A stretch of 64,000 bases of DNA from Pukyongia sp. (GCA_030148705.1 JASBSY010000017.1:62001-126000), one strand, 5' to 3'. Shown: positions 45,169 through 54,592, counted from the first letter of the stretch. A program made the numbers and translations. The notes: generated by a model not told the origin, from the letters alone.

Positions 45169-45825
45169 CTATCCCGCAATATTCTTTAGGTTGCTTATGG
45201 TGGCCATTGGATCGGAAGATCTGAAGACAAAACTGCCTGCCACCAGGACATCGGCTCCGGCTTCTACCAGTGCAGCAGCGTTTTGGTTGGTAACCCCACC
45301 GTCGATCTCGATCAGGGTTTCGGTACCTTTTTCCCTGATAAGTTTTTTTAAGGCTTTAACCTTATTAAAGGTGTTTTCTATAAAACTCTGACCACCAAAT
45401 CCGGGATTTACACTCATCATACACACAAGGTCGATATCGTCTATGGTGTCTTCGAGCAGGTGAATACTGCTATGCGGGTTTAGGGCCACACCGGCTTTCA
45501 TCCCTTCAGCTTTAATCGCCTGAATGGTGCGATGCAGGTGCGTACAGGCTTCATAGTGAACGGTGAGCACATCAACACCCAGATCGGCAAATGTCTTTAT
45601 GTAACGATCCGGGTCTACGATCATTAAGTGCGTATCCAGGGGCTTTGTGGCGTGTTCGGCAATTGCCTTTATAACCGGCATTCCAAAGGAAATATTCGGC
45701 ACGAATACTCCATCCATTACATCCAGGTGAAACCAATCGGCCCGGCTGTTATTAACCATTTCACATTCTTTTTGAAGGTTGGCGAAATCGGATGCCAGGA
45801 TTGAAGGTGCTAGTTTTGTACTCAT
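45169..45825 (-). CDS. rpe: Ribulose-phosphate 3-epimerase
   Basis: Rpe interconverts ribulose 5-phosphate and xylulose 5-phosphate (pentose phosphate pathway). The 218-residue TIM barrel starts MSTKLAPSILASDFANL, with metal ligands in WFHLDVMDGVFVPN and LMI, and the phosphate-binding CMMSVNPGFGGQSF and IDGGV motifs. The start at 45825 matches the family; an upstream ATG at 45849 adds eight foreign residues. Confidence 0.95.
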   Translation of the reverse strand: MSTKLAPSILASDFANLQKECEMVNNSRADWFHLDVMDGVFVPNISFGMPVIKAIAEHATKPLDTHLMIVDPDRYIKTFADLGVDVLTVHYEACTHLHRTIQAIKAEGMKAGVALNPHSSIHLLEDTIDDIDLVCMMSVNPGFGGQSFIENTFNKVKALKKLIREKGTETLIEIDGGVTNQNAAALVEAGADVLVAGSFVFRSSDPMATISNLKNIAG

Positions 45826-45868
45826 CGCGTTATAGAAGGAAAGGCTCAAGCAGGCCTTTCACGTATTT

Positions 45869-46105
45869 TTAATTCGGACCGTCCTCAATTTGATTCAGGT
45901 AATGCTCAATTTTTAACAGATCTTCTTTTGTTTCAAGCAGGCTGAATCCTGTGGCATAAGCTGCGAAGATTCGGCGTTCGCTTGGCTGTTTCAGAATTAC
46001 AAAGATATTTTTATGCCGTGAATCCTCGACTATTTTTTCGAATAAATTTAAAAGAATCTCTTTCTTGCCTTCGAGTACCTGCAGCGCAGGAAAGTATGGA
46101 GGAGT
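45869..46105 (-). pseudogene. BLUF-domain photoreceptor gene, N-terminal half lost (remnant)
   Basis: An open - strand frame with no start codon, ending TAA at 45869-45871, encodes about 78 residues. They include ALQVLEGKKE, LFEKIVEDSRHKN and ERRIFAAYATGF. These align with the second half of BLUF blue-light sensor domains (F-x-QVLEG, I-x-x-DxRHxN, ERxFxxWxMGF), spaced as in the family. The first half, which carries the flavin-contacting Tyr and Gln, is missing: upstream of about 46105 the frame runs into a GTGAAGA-type heptamer repeat array. The likely cause is truncation by repeat-mediated rearrangement. It lies just upstream of rpe on the same strand. Confidence 0.5.
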
Positions 46106-46111
46106 GGTTTT

Positions 46112-46478
46112 GGTGAAGCGTGAAGGGTGAAGAGTGAAGAGTGAATATGGTCTAAAGTCTAAAGCCGGAAGCCTGTCACTTCGAGCTTGTCCGCCTCACG
46201 TAGTATGTGATAAATCTGGCGGATGAATATGAAGTGCGCTAGCTACTTCATATTAGTATCGAGAAGTGGTTGTCGTGAAGGGTGAATAGTGAATAGTGAA
46301 TAGTGAAGAGTGAAGGGTGAAGAGTGAATATGGTCTAAAGTCTAAAGCCGGAAGCCTGTCACTTCGAGCTTGTCCGCCTCACGTAGTACGTGATAAATCT
46401 GGCGGATGAATATGAAGTGCGCTAGCTACTTCATATTAGTATCGAGAAGTGGTTGTCTTGAGGAGTGAAGAGTGAAGA
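46112..46478 (+). repeat. Duplicated palindromic repeat with heptanucleotide satellite
   Basis: Two copies of a 134-base unit (46141-46274 and 46324-46457) differ by one base (gtagTATgtg versus gtagTACgtg) and lie 183 bases apart. Each has CACTTCGAG near the left end, TCGAGAAGTG at the right, and an internal 10-bp hairpin AATATGAAGT/ACTTCATATT. Between and beside the units are heptamers of the form GTGAAGA/GTGAATA/GTGAAGG in tandem (46112-46146, 46275-46329, 46461-46478). This resembles the CACTTCGAG...GAAGTG dispersed repeats seen in flavobacterial genomes. No transposase is present. Confidence 0.85.
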
Positions 46479-46489
46479 GGGAGTCTAAA

Positions 46490-46637
46490 GCCTCCGCCTT
46501 CGCTAGCCTCCTTCGCAACCCTTGTGCCGCTGAAGCTTTAGCGAAAGCGTAAAAGGCTACGGCGGCTGAAGAGCTTCGGCGGACGAGGGAAGTTGGGATT
46601 GGTGAAGCGTGAAGGGTGAGGCGTGAGTAGTGAACTG
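46490..46637 (+). repeat. Imperfect GC-rich inverted repeat and further heptamers
   Basis: CCGCC...TAGCCT near 46493-46510 is complementary to AGGCTA.CGGCGG at about 46554-46566, with GAAGCTTTAGCG and GAGCTTCGGCGG between and beyond. The same words recur in both orientations, as in degenerate dispersed palindromes. Further GTGAAGN-type heptamers follow at 46601-46637. No coding content is seen. Confidence 0.6.
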
Positions 46638-46710
46638 TTAGTTCAAAACCTAGAGATTGAGGAGTAAAAGCGATGAAATAGAGACAGAATGATTTTAAAA
46701 ACCGTAAAAT

Positions 46711-46883
46711 CCTTTTTCGGCCAGCATAGGTATTTATTTTGCGTTAAGAATTCGCGAATCCCTGTAGAGAATTTAGCAAAATAAATACGGTTTCATTGCG
46801 CGGCAGCAGCAATGAAAATGCCTCTGAAAAAGGGGCAAGGTCCTTTTCTTTGTAACTTTCTTTTAGACCAGTAAAAGAAAGTT
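46711..46883 (+). other. Multibranched structured element of unknown function
   Basis: CCTTTTTC (46711-46718) pairs with GAAAAAGG (46826-46833) and encloses two hairpins. One is the 13-bp stem GTATTTATTTTGC (46730-46742) with GCAAAATAAATAC (46776-46788). The other is the 9-bp stem TTTCATTGC (46791-46799) with GCAATGAAA (46809-46817). A third hairpin follows: AACTTTCTTTTA (46854-46865) with TAAAAGAAAGTT (46872-46883), 12 bp, loop GACCAG. This could be a dispersed repeat of MITE/REP type or a structured RNA. No ORF is seen in 46640-46925. Confidence 0.65.
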
Positions 46884-46927
46884 AATTAGATAAATTAAAA
46901 GGCAATACAAAAAAGAAGAAGCAAAAT

Positions 46928-46953
46928 GTCACTTCATATTAGTATCGAGAAGC
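46928..46953 (+). repeat. Deleted third copy of the palindromic repeat
   Basis: GTCACTTC joined directly to CATATTAGTATCGAGAAG reproduces the left tip and right end of the 134-base unit at 46141-46274 with its middle missing. Confidence 0.7.
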
Positions 46954-46964
46954 GGCTATTAAAG

Positions 46965-46991
46965 AAAAAACCTCCGGTAATCAGCCGGAGG
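46965..46991 (-). terminator. Terminator of rpoD
   Basis: A 7-bp stem, CCTCCGG (46971-46977) with CCGGAGG (46985-46991), is followed on the - strand by TTTTTTCTTT. Confidence 0.85.
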
Positions 46992-47050
46992 TCATTCATC
47001 AATCAAAAAACGAACAGTTATTTTATAAACTGTTGTTACTGTTATTGGGA

Positions 47051-47914
47051 TTATCCCAAGTATGTTTTAAGGATCTTGCTTCTCGAGGTGTGTTTCAATC
47101 GGCGGATCGCTTTTTCTTTTATCTGTCGTACACGCTCTCGTGTAAGATCGAAGGTTTCTCCTATTTCCTCCAGGGTCATAGGATGCTGGTCTCCAAGCCC
47201 AAAATACAACCGAATAACATCGGCCTCACGGGGCGTAAGGGTCTCCAATGCACGCTCTATCTCCGTTCTGAGCGATTCGTGCAGCAACGACCTATCCGGG
47301 TTTGGTGACTCACCACTCCGAAGTACGTCGTAAAGATTCGAATCTTCACCTTCCACCAAGGGAGCATCCATGGATACATGTCGTCCGCTGTTTTTCATGG
47401 ATTCCTTTACGTCGTTAATCGTCATATCCAACTCTTTCGCGATTTCTTCAGCGGAAGGCGGACGTTCGTGTGCCTGCTCAAGAAAGGCGAAGGTTTTATT
47501 TATCTTGTTGATGCTGCCAATCTTATTCAAAGGTAAACGAACGATACGAGATTGTTCGGCAAGGGCCTGTAAGATCGACTGGCGGATCCACCAAACCGCG
47601 TAGGAAATAAATTTAAATCCACGGGTTTCATCGAAACGCTGAGCTGCTTTTATAAGCCCAAGATTTCCCTCATTGATAAGATCGGGCAGGGTAAGTCCCT
47701 GGTTCTGGTACTGTTTAGCCACCGAAACCACGAAACGCAAATTAGCCTTTGTTAACTTTTCCAGCGCACGCTGATCACCCGCCTTTATGCGTTGTGCCAA
47801 CTCTACTTCTTCGTCTGCTGTGATTAAGTCAACTTTACCAATCTCTTGTAGGTATTTGTCTAAGGAAGCAGTTTCTCTGTTAGTTACCTGCTTCGTAATT
47901 TTAAGTTGTCTCAT
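47051..47914 (-). CDS. rpoD: Primary RNA polymerase sigma factor (RpoD/SigA, Bacteroidota short form)
   Basis: A 287-residue sigma-70 factor. Region 1.2 starts at [14 protein letters not shown]; region 2 includes [49 protein letters not shown]; region 4 ends [28 protein letters not shown]. It lacks region 1.1 and the long non-conserved insert of E. coli RpoD, which is the form of the primary sigma factor in Bacteroidota. That factor recognises TTTG / TAnnTTTG promoters, as seen throughout this window. It is monocistronic with its own terminator. Confidence 0.93.
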   Translation of the reverse strand: MRQLKITKQVTNRETASLDKYLQEIGKVDLITADEEVELAQRIKAGDQRALEKLTKANLRFVVSVAKQYQNQGLTLPDLINEGNLGLIKAAQRFDETRGFKFISYAVWWIRQSILQALAEQSRIVRLPLNKIGSINKINKTFAFLEQAHERPPSAEEIAKELDMTINDVKESMKNSGRHVSMDAPLVEGEDSNLYDVLRSGESPNPDRSLLHESLRTEIERALETLTPREADVIRLYFGLGDQHPMTLEEIGETFDLTRERVRQIKEKAIRRLKHTSRSKILKTYLG

Positions 47915-48116
47915 TAAGGTGTATCCTGTATTACTATGTTAGATTTGCTTGTGCATTAAGTTATACGTAAAAAGGATGCAGAATGTTACAAATGGTTGTG
48001 AGCTATTTTTGTTAACTAATCAGTATTTTCGATTTATAATTTCGATGCAAAGACAGTTCGATATAAATGTATAAACATTAAAATACTATATTTCAATTAG
48101 TTGCAGCCCTATATAA

Positions 48117-48145
48117 CAAAAAAAGCCTCCCGCAAAGGAGGCTTT
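48117..48145 (-). terminator. Terminator of the large T9SS protein gene
   Basis: A 9-bp stem, AAAGCCTCC (48122-48130) with GGAGGCTTT (48137-48145), has a T run on the - strand. Its stem sequence (AAAGCCTCC) is the same as that of the pnp terminator at 52107-52132. Confidence 0.85.
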
Positions 48146-48167
48146 AATAACATTTAAGAAAAGGCAC

Positions 48168-51100
48168 TTATTCTTTCACAAATTTTCGGGTTACTTCCAG
48201 CTCGGCTGAAATAATCCGGATAAAATAAGTTCCCGAAGCCAGCTGTGATACATCTACACTTGCTCCTTTCATAGACTCAATATGCTGAACAAGGGTTCCG
48301 TACATAGAAAATATTTGTATGGCTTCTATTTGCCTGCCTAAAGTGTCTATATTTAAAACAGTCTGAGCGGGATTGGGGAATATACTGAATTCCTTAACCG
48401 AAGGCCCTGCCAGTACCCGTGTCTGAACCGGTGCCGGCGCCTTGGTCGCATCCACACAGAAGGCTGTAGCCTCAGATGAGCCAAAACTACCTCCGCTTAC
48501 GATCTCACCTTCTGAACTCACAAGCGAATAGGATCCGCTTCCGTAGGCACAGCAAATTCCGTCACCATAGGTATCGGTTATAGTAAAAGTGTAATCCCCG
48601 GAACTCAATCCGTTGATGTTCTCCACTATTGTCGATCCATCCGGGTTGGAAGTAGAATAGCTGTTCGACGCCACGGTAGTACCTCCCGAATTCTTAAGGT
48701 TCCAGCCTGTTTCTTCTGGATAATTGTCGAAGGTAATGGTGAGCGTAAGGTCGGCCGCTGCACAATTATTGGAACCACCACCTGCGGTAACCCCCACATT
48801 GTCGATTGCGATGTCGGCCTGCCACGTACTTCCGGTAACCCGGTTAAAACGCAGTTGAACACTTCCGCCAACATAGGCAGCCAGGTCAATACTTACCGAC
48901 AGCCACTGGTTCCCCTGATTTCCTGCCTGGCTCCATAAGGAGGTCCAGCTCGAGCCGTTGTCGTCTGAAGCTTCCAGGTTAAATGAACCCATATCGGTAG
49001 CTCCGTACATATGGTAATCGAATGTAAAACTCGCCTGGGTTTCCCCACTCAGGTCGAAACAGGGCGAATTAAGGATGGCCTGCTTGTTCGGGTAATTAGG
49101 CGAACTGGCCTCTACATACATATACCAGGCACCTGCCGAACCACTTGAAGGTCCGGTATTGCTGGAAGGCGTTCCCCCTGAATCCCTGGTCCAGTTGAGG
49201 TCGTCACCGGTTGCCTGACTCCAGGCTCCCAATGAACTTTCAAAGCTTTCAGCGTATGGATAGGACGAAATTCCTCCGCTACAACCCGATCCTCCTCCGG
49301 ATCCGGTGGTTATATTTACGGTATTACTTTGGGCCGACTGGTTGCCTGCCGCATCTTTGGCAATCACATGGAAACTATAACCGGTAGCCGGTGATAAACC
49401 GGTAGCTGCGTAGTTGGTAGTCGCCGACGATCCGATAAAACTTCCATTCCTGTAAATATCATAGCCCGTAACCCCAACATTATCTGTGGAGGCAGTCCAG
49501 GAAAGATTAGTAGAGGTCGAGGTTGTTCCGCTTGCGGTTAGGTTCGTTGGGGCAGATGGTGCCTGGGTGTCATTTACTGTGACAGTAAAGGCCAGTGAAT
49601 CTATGGCGATATCGGCCTGCCAGGTGCTGCCGGTTACCCGGTTAAACCTCAGTTGCACTCCATTTCCCACATAGGAATTAAGGTTTACGTTAGCAGTGTT
49701 CCATTGATTTCCCTGATTACCTGTCTCACTCCAAACCGTAGTCCAGCTGTTGCCGTTGTCGTTGGAAGCCTCCAGGGCGAATGTCCCCATATCGCTGGCT
49801 CCGTACATATGGTAACTGAAACTAAAGGTGGCTGATGAAGCATTGCTCAGATTAAAGCAAGGAGAGTTCAGGATAGCCCTTTTGTTGGGATAGTTGGGGG
49901 AACTCGCTTCAACATACATATACCATGAACCACCGGCACCGGAAGTCGGCCCCGTATTGCTGGATGGCGTTCCACCACTGTCCCTTGTCCAATCCAGGTC
50001 GTCCCCGGTGGCCTGAGACCAGGCACCTATGGAACTCTCAAAACTTTCTGAGTATGGGAATGAACTAATTCCTCCGGTACATGCCGTAACAGCCCCGGTT
50101 GTAACATTTACCGTATTACTCTGTGGCGATTGATTTCCCGCTGCGTCCCTGGCTCTCACATAGAACGAATAGGAGGTCGATGGCGATAAGCCATTTGCGG
50201 TATAATTGGTTGCGGCTGTAGCCCCAACGATCACCCCGTTTCTATAGACATCATAAGCTGTAACGCCTACATTATCCGTAGACGCTGTCCAGGACAGGTC
50301 GGTAGAAGAGGAGGTGGTGTTTGATGCGCTTAAGTTGGTTGGAGCCGTTGGCGGATCGGTATCGTTCGATGCCGATCCTATTTGGAAGGCGGCAACATGA
50401 CTTTTACGCACCGTGGAAGCGCTTCCACTCATATATTCCCCTATATGCCAGAAGGTAAAATCGTCCAATGGGTCTACGGTAAGCTGGGCGTAATCCCCAT
50501 ATCGGCCGTCCGGTCTGTTAGTCTTCTGGTTTCCGTTTACGATGGTCTGTTCGGCTACTGTCATGGCTCCAAGAGGGTCCGTTGCCAGTCGTCCTGTATA
50601 GCGCAGGGATGTGTAAACCGTATTGCTTACAATGGTGTATCCCATCCCTATATTGCCCTGGTAGTCCATACTGATACTCCCACAGAAGGTGCTGTGGTTC
50701 GGCTGACTGTAGGTTCCTTCCTGATAGATGGTCCATGGCTGGCCGTCTGCAGTTTGCCGAAGTTCGTACCATCTGATGCCGGCCTTGGTGTCGTTTCCAC
50801 TAACGTCCACGACAAAGTTCATCACTGCCGAATTATGTGTTCCGAAACGGCGATAATTGGTCATATACATCATGGTCGCCTGTATGGCGTCGATGTTTGG
50901 CCCGCTACCCGGTTCATTCAGGTTTTGAAATCCTCCCCCGTTGAACACCGCATCGAAGGAAGCAGTATTGAGCTGTTGGGGTGAAGAAATTGTAGAGCTG
51001 CCCGGGTTGCTCCAGTTTACGCTTACATTCCAGATCTTGAGATGGTCTGTAGATACTCCCGACCAGGAATCATCCTGCATATAGACTATGGGGTGTGGCA

Positions 51101-51941
51101 CTCCCACCGGTGGCAAACTGCTGCCTATGGCATTGAATCCGCCCGGACTGTAAAATCCGTTATTCGAGGCTCCCGGTAATGGAAATCCGATAAGTTGGGC
51201 ACCAGGGTTACCGTTCAGCATTTCACTTCTTTCAACCGCATAGACAACCTGGCTGGTTGTAATGGAGCCCTGGTCTTTATTGGCTGTAATATAGTATCCG
51301 TCCCCCCAGACGGAGAGTTTTTCGTAATCGGGGAAGCTGCCAGTGTTGAATCGGTAGGTGTACCAACCGTCGTTTACCGGATCGGGCCCCTGTCCGATGG
51401 CGATTAAGAAACCATTCGGACTGTTACTGAATTCCATAATAATAAACCGATCTGCAAATCGGTCGTAAACCACTATGGGATCTCCCAGGGTCTCACCGGG
51501 GAAAAGTGTCCCCAGCGAAGCTTCCGGAACTAATGTATTTCCCGATCTGTCTTTGATTCCAAAGCCAGAATTAAAGGCGTAGACGTAGTGATTTGGCCCG
51601 ATGGCTCCTGTAGGGTCGTTTAGTACGGTTCCCTGGTGACCGATAAATGAAGTGATGGGTGCCCTGCCGGGAATGGTGGCAGCAGCACGCTGATTCTGAA
51701 CCAGGGGATCTTCGCCTATTGGCAGACCCTGTCCGGGGATAAAGGTATTGCTTCCGCGCCTTTTTGGAGGGGCTACGTGTTCGAAGCCCTCTGCGGCGAT
51801 AATGTTATCCATGGAGGATAAGGCCGGAATTTCTCGCATGTACGCAGCACTGCCGGTGAGTGTTGCATTCATGGCATCGTTTTGAGCATAAAGTGCTGTT
51901 CCAAACAGCAGCACTATGCCCAGCGTAAATAATTTTCTCAT
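48168..51941 (-). CDS. Large modular secreted protein: propeller-like head, two FN3/jelly-roll units, T9SS sorting domain
   Basis: A 1257-residue exported protein with signal peptide MRKLFTLGIVLLFGTALYAQ. Residues about 25-520 form a beta-rich head of unknown fold (GPNHYVYAFNSG, DPIVVYDRFADRFIIMEFS, WGDGYYITAN). Two tandem units follow, each a fibronectin type III domain (about 525-610, 790-880) and a MAM/choice-of-anchor-J-like domain (about 619-785, 887-1053). A further small beta domain (about 1055-1150, GDGICCAYGSGSY) and a T9SS sorting domain (from FSIFPNPAQTVLNI) complete it. Such proteins act at the cell surface, in adhesion or polymer binding; the ligand is unknown. Confidence 0.8.
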   Translation of the reverse strand: MRKLFTLGIVLLFGTALYAQNDAMNATLTGSAAYMREIPALSSMDNIIAAEGFEHVAPPKRRGSNTFIPGQGLPIGEDPLVQNQRAAATIPGRAPITSFIGHQGTVLNDPTGAIGPNHYVYAFNSGFGIKDRSGNTLVPEASLGTLFPGETLGDPIVVYDRFADRFIIMEFSNSPNGFLIAIGQGPDPVNDGWYTYRFNTGSFPDYEKLSVWGDGYYITANKDQGSITTSQVVYAVERSEMLNGNPGAQLIGFPLPGASNNGFYSPGGFNAIGSSLPPVGVPHPIVYMQDDSWSGVSTDHLKIWNVSVNWSNPGSSTISSPQQLNTASFDAVFNGGGFQNLNEPGSGPNIDAIQATMMYMTNYRRFGTHNSAVMNFVVDVSGNDTKAGIRWYELRQTADGQPWTIYQEGTYSQPNHSTFCGSISMDYQGNIGMGYTIVSNTVYTSLRYTGRLATDPLGAMTVAEQTIVNGNQKTNRPDGRYGDYAQLTVDPLDDFTFWHIGEYMSGSASTVRKSHVAAFQIGSASNDTDPPTAPTNLSASNTTSSSTDLSWTASTDNVGVTAYDVYRNGVIVGATAATNYTANGLSPSTSYSFYVRARDAAGNQSPQSNTVNVTTGAVTACTGGISSFPYSESFESSIGAWSQATGDDLDWTRDSGGTPSSNTGPTSGAGGSWYMYVEASSPNYPNKRAILNSPCFNLSNASSATFSFSYHMYGASDMGTFALEASNDNGNSWTTVWSETGNQGNQWNTANVNLNSYVGNGVQLRFNRVTGSTWQADIAIDSLAFTVTVNDTQAPSAPTNLTASGTTSTSTNLSWTASTDNVGVTGYDIYRNGSFIGSSATTNYAATGLSPATGYSFHVIAKDAAGNQSAQSNTVNITTGSGGGSGCSGGISSYPYAESFESSLGAWSQATGDDLNWTRDSGGTPSSNTGPSSGSAGAWYMYVEASSPNYPNKQAILNSPCFDLSGETQASFTFDYHMYGATDMGSFNLEASDDNGSSWTSLWSQAGNQGNQWLSVSIDLAAYVGGSVQLRFNRVTGSTWQADIAIDNVGVTAGGGSNNCAAADLTLTITFDNYPEETGWNLKNSGGTTVASNSYSTSNPDGSTIVENINGLSSGDYTFTITDTYGDGICCAYGSGSYSLVSSEGEIVSGGSFGSSEATAFCVDATKAPAPVQTRVLAGPSVKEFSIFPNPAQTVLNIDTLGRQIEAIQIFSMYGTLVQHIESMKGASVDVSQLASGTYFIRIISAELEVTRKFVKE
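48780..50367 (-). repeat. Internal tandem duplication of an FN3 plus jelly-roll unit
   Basis: Two units of about 795 bases (50367-49573 and 49572-48780) encode the same domain pair. Long stretches are nearly identical in protein (SGGTPSSNTGP, WYMYVEASSPNYPNK, RFNRVTGSTWQADIAID), while the DNA differs at many third positions, so the duplication is not recent. Confidence 0.85.
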
Positions 51942-52106
51942 TGATGGTAGATTTGTAGGTTAATAATAGCTTGAAAATAAGCAATTTTCAATAATAAAGT
52001 AGGAAAATAGCTACAAATGTTAATAAATTCTTAATTCATTATTGCCATTTGTTGAGAGCCGTCATTAAAAAGAAATGATAATTGATTTAGGTTCAAACAT
52101 ATATAT

Positions 52107-52132
52107 AAAAAAAGCCTCCCGAGGGAGGCTTT
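52107..52132 (-). terminator. Terminator of pnp
   Basis: AAAGCCTCCCGAGGGAGGCTTT is a perfect inverted repeat (52111-52132) followed by T residues on the - strand. Confidence 0.85.
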
Positions 52133-52151
52133 CTAATAGCAGGATTATTTA

Positions 52152-54380
52152 CTAATCTCTTTTTCTGTCGCGGTTGCGATTGTCCCGGCCACGGTTGTCC
52201 CGGCCACGATTATCACGACTTCGGTTGTCGTCTCGTTTCGGACGTTCCGTATAGCCATCAGGCTTAGGTAACAAGGCTTTTCTTGATACTTTTTCCTTGC
52301 GGGTTCTCGAATCGATTCCGAAGTACTTCACATCGAAGACATCACCCATGTTTACCACATCGGTTACGTTTTCGGTACGGTTCCAATCCAATTCTGAAAC
52401 GTGTAACAGCACTTCATTCCCCGGAGCGTCAATGTATTCAACAACAGCACCAAAATCCAGTATCTTGATAACCTTTACTTCATAAACGCCTCCAACTTCC
52501 GGTTTAAAGGTAATCGAATCGATTTTTGCCAGAACAGCGTCGATCCCTGCCTGGTCGGTACCCAGAATTTCAACAATACCTTCTTCAGTTACCGGGTCCT
52601 CATTGATAACAATGGTGGTTTTGGTTTCCTTCTGAAGTTCCTGAATGACTTTTCCTCCGGGACCGATAAGTGCTCCGATGAATTCATTCGGGATTACCGT
52701 CGTCACCATTTTAGGTGCATGAGGTTTAACATCCGGGTTTGGCTCAGCGATAGTATCGGTAAGTTTTTCAAGTATATGCAGTCTCCCTGCAGATGCTTGC
52801 TTTAAGGCTTTTACCAGTATTTCATAGGAAAGGCCTTTTACTTTGATATCCATCTGACAAGCGGTAATTCCGTCGGCAGTTCCTGTTACTTTAAAGTCCA
52901 TATCCCCCAGGTGATCTTCATCTCCAAGAATATCGCTTAAAACTGCATATTTTCCACTATCGCCATCAGATATCAATCCCATGGCGATACCTGAAACTGG
53001 TTTTTTAAGCTGAACGCCGGCATCCATAAGGGCCATGGTTCCGCTACAAACAGTTGCCATAGACGATGATCCGTTCGATTCCAGTACTTCGCTCACTACT
53101 CGTACAGTGTAGGGGCAGTCTTCAGGAATCATTCCTTTAAGTGCTCGCTGCGCCAGATTTCCGTGACCGATCTCCCGTCGTGAAGTTCCGCGAATAGGTC
53201 GCGCTTCCCCGGTTGAGAAAGGTGGAAAATTATAGTGAAGATAGAATGTTTCTTCGCCTTCAAATGAGGGCATATCAATTTGGTTTGCCTCCCTTGAAGT
53301 ACCCAGCGTCACTGTTGCCAGAGCCTGAGTTTCCCCACGTGTAAACAAGGCCGAACCATGGGTGGAAGGCAGGTAATCTACTTCGCACCAGATTGGACGA
53401 ATTTCGTCGGTTTTACGACCGTCAAGGCGCAATCCTTCATTAAGGGTCAAGTCTCTAATCGCGGCTTTCTCTGCTTTCGACAAGTACTTAGAAATCAGTT
53501 CGCTATTCTCTTCAAGTTCTTCTTCCGTAAAGGATGCAAGAATTTCTTCTTTTATTTCAGAAAATGCAGAACCGCGTTCGTGCTTGGAAGAGCCTGCTTT
53601 TGCAACCTGGTATACTTTATCGTATGCCATCTCGCGAATTTTCTTCTCAAGTGCTTCATCTTCCCGTTCGCTGTCGTATTCGCGAACTTCCTTCCGTCCA
53701 ACAGCGTCCGCCAGTCTCATCTGGGCAGCCACCTGGTCCTTAATGGCATCATGAGCAAACTTAATTGCTTCTACCATTTCTTCTTCCGAAATTTCCTTCA
53801 TTTCACCTTCAACCATCATCACCGAATCGGCCGAGGCACCTATCACCATATCGATATCGCTTTCCAGTAGCTGGGCTCTGGTAGGATTGATGACGAATTT
53901 TCCATCTACGCGTCCCACTCTAACTTCCGAAATGGCACATTCGAAGGGAAAGTCGGATAATTGAATCGCTGCGGATGCAGCCAGTCCGGCCATGGCATCA
54001 GGCATCACGTCTTCGTCGTGCGACATCAATTGTATCATTACCTGGGTTTCGGCGTGATAATCTTTGGGGAATAGCGGACGTAACACGCGATCTACCAAAC
54101 GCATGGTGAGAATCTCACCGTCGCTGGGTCTTGCTTCTCTTTTAAAGAATCCACCGGGATAACGCCCGGAAGCAGCAAATTTTTCACGATAATCCACAGT
54201 AAGTGGAAGGAAATCCACATCACTTTGTTTGTAATTGGAAACCACTGTACATAACAGCATACAGTTTCCCGATTGAACTACAACAGAACCATGAGCCTGT
54301 TTAGCCAGTTTTCCGGTTTCTATGGAGATTTCTCTGCCATCACCGAGGTCTATAACCTCTTTAAATACTTTAGGTATCAT
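52152..54380 (-). CDS. pnp: Polyribonucleotide nucleotidyltransferase (PNPase) with Arg/Asp/Asn-rich tail
   Basis: PNPase degrades RNA 3'-5' by phosphorolysis. The 742-residue protein has two RNase PH domains (the first with [20 protein letters not shown], the second with [14 protein letters not shown]), a KH domain ([19 protein letters not shown]) and an S1 domain ([21 protein letters not shown]). After the usual end it carries about 28 residues of RDNRG-type repeats ([15 protein letters not shown]...), encoded by degenerate 15-base repeats at about 52158-52240. It is transcribed after rpsO and has a structured leader. Confidence 0.95.
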   Translation of the reverse strand: MIPKVFKEVIDLGDGREISIETGKLAKQAHGSVVVQSGNCMLLCTVVSNYKQSDVDFLPLTVDYREKFAASGRYPGGFFKREARPSDGEILTMRLVDRVLRPLFPKDYHAETQVMIQLMSHDEDVMPDAMAGLAASAAIQLSDFPFECAISEVRVGRVDGKFVINPTRAQLLESDIDMVIGASADSVMMVEGEMKEISEEEMVEAIKFAHDAIKDQVAAQMRLADAVGRKEVREYDSEREDEALEKKIREMAYDKVYQVAKAGSSKHERGSAFSEIKEEILASFTEEELEENSELISKYLSKAEKAAIRDLTLNEGLRLDGRKTDEIRPIWCEVDYLPSTHGSALFTRGETQALATVTLGTSREANQIDMPSFEGEETFYLHYNFPPFSTGEARPIRGTSRREIGHGNLAQRALKGMIPEDCPYTVRVVSEVLESNGSSSMATVCSGTMALMDAGVQLKKPVSGIAMGLISDGDSGKYAVLSDILGDEDHLGDMDFKVTGTADGITACQMDIKVKGLSYEILVKALKQASAGRLHILEKLTDTIAEPNPDVKPHAPKMVTTVIPNEFIGALIGPGGKVIQELQKETKTTIVINEDPVTEEGIVEILGTDQAGIDAVLAKIDSITFKPEVGGVYEVKVIKILDFGAVVEYIDAPGNEVLLHVSELDWNRTENVTDVVNMGDVFDVKYFGIDSRTRKEKVSRKALLPKPDGYTERPKRDDNRSRDNRGRDNRGRDNRNRDRKRD

Positions 54381-54439
54381 TTGTTTTTCTTTAGTGCTCT
54401 GCCAATTGTTGGTATAACAAGGACGAGAGTACGTTAATA

Positions 54440-54496
54440 ATTGGTCAACGACTGAGTGTCAGTCGTAGTGGTGTTGTGTTGTTGTGGCTGACCAAT
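54440..54496 (-). promoter_or_regulatory. Nested hairpins in the pnp leader
   Basis: ATTGGTCA (54440-54447) pairs with TGACCAAT (54489-54496) and encloses the 8-bp hairpin ACGACTGA (54448-54455) with TCAGTCGT (54459-54466). It lies 60-116 bases upstream of the pnp start. In E. coli a double-stranded pnp leader is the site of RNase III cleavage and PNPase autocontrol. A similar role here is inferred. Confidence 0.55.
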
Positions 54497-54560
54497 GAAA
54501 AACCTAAGGGTAGCTTTTTCTATGTTGCGGTTCCATAAATTTACAGAACCGATTTATTTA

Positions 54561-54592
54561 ATAAAAAAGGGACACCTCAGGCATCCCTTTTT
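54561..54592 (-). terminator. Terminator between rpsO and pnp
   Basis: A 9-bp stem, AAAAAGGGA (54564-54572) with TCCCTTTTT (54584-54592), has inner CC/GG pairs and a T run on the - strand. As in E. coli, partial read-through could feed pnp. Confidence 0.8.

Noticed and set aside
46112-46478. CRISPR array
   Set aside because: The heptamer repeats are too short and too close, the 134-base units have no unique spacers of uniform size, and no cas gene is present.
46926-47333. 135-codon + strand frame across the rpoD 3' end
   Set aside because: It starts in the repeat remnant and runs antisense to rpoD; no motif supports it.
50382-50984. 200-codon frame opposite the large T9SS gene
   Set aside because: It is antisense to a well-supported coding region and has no domain.
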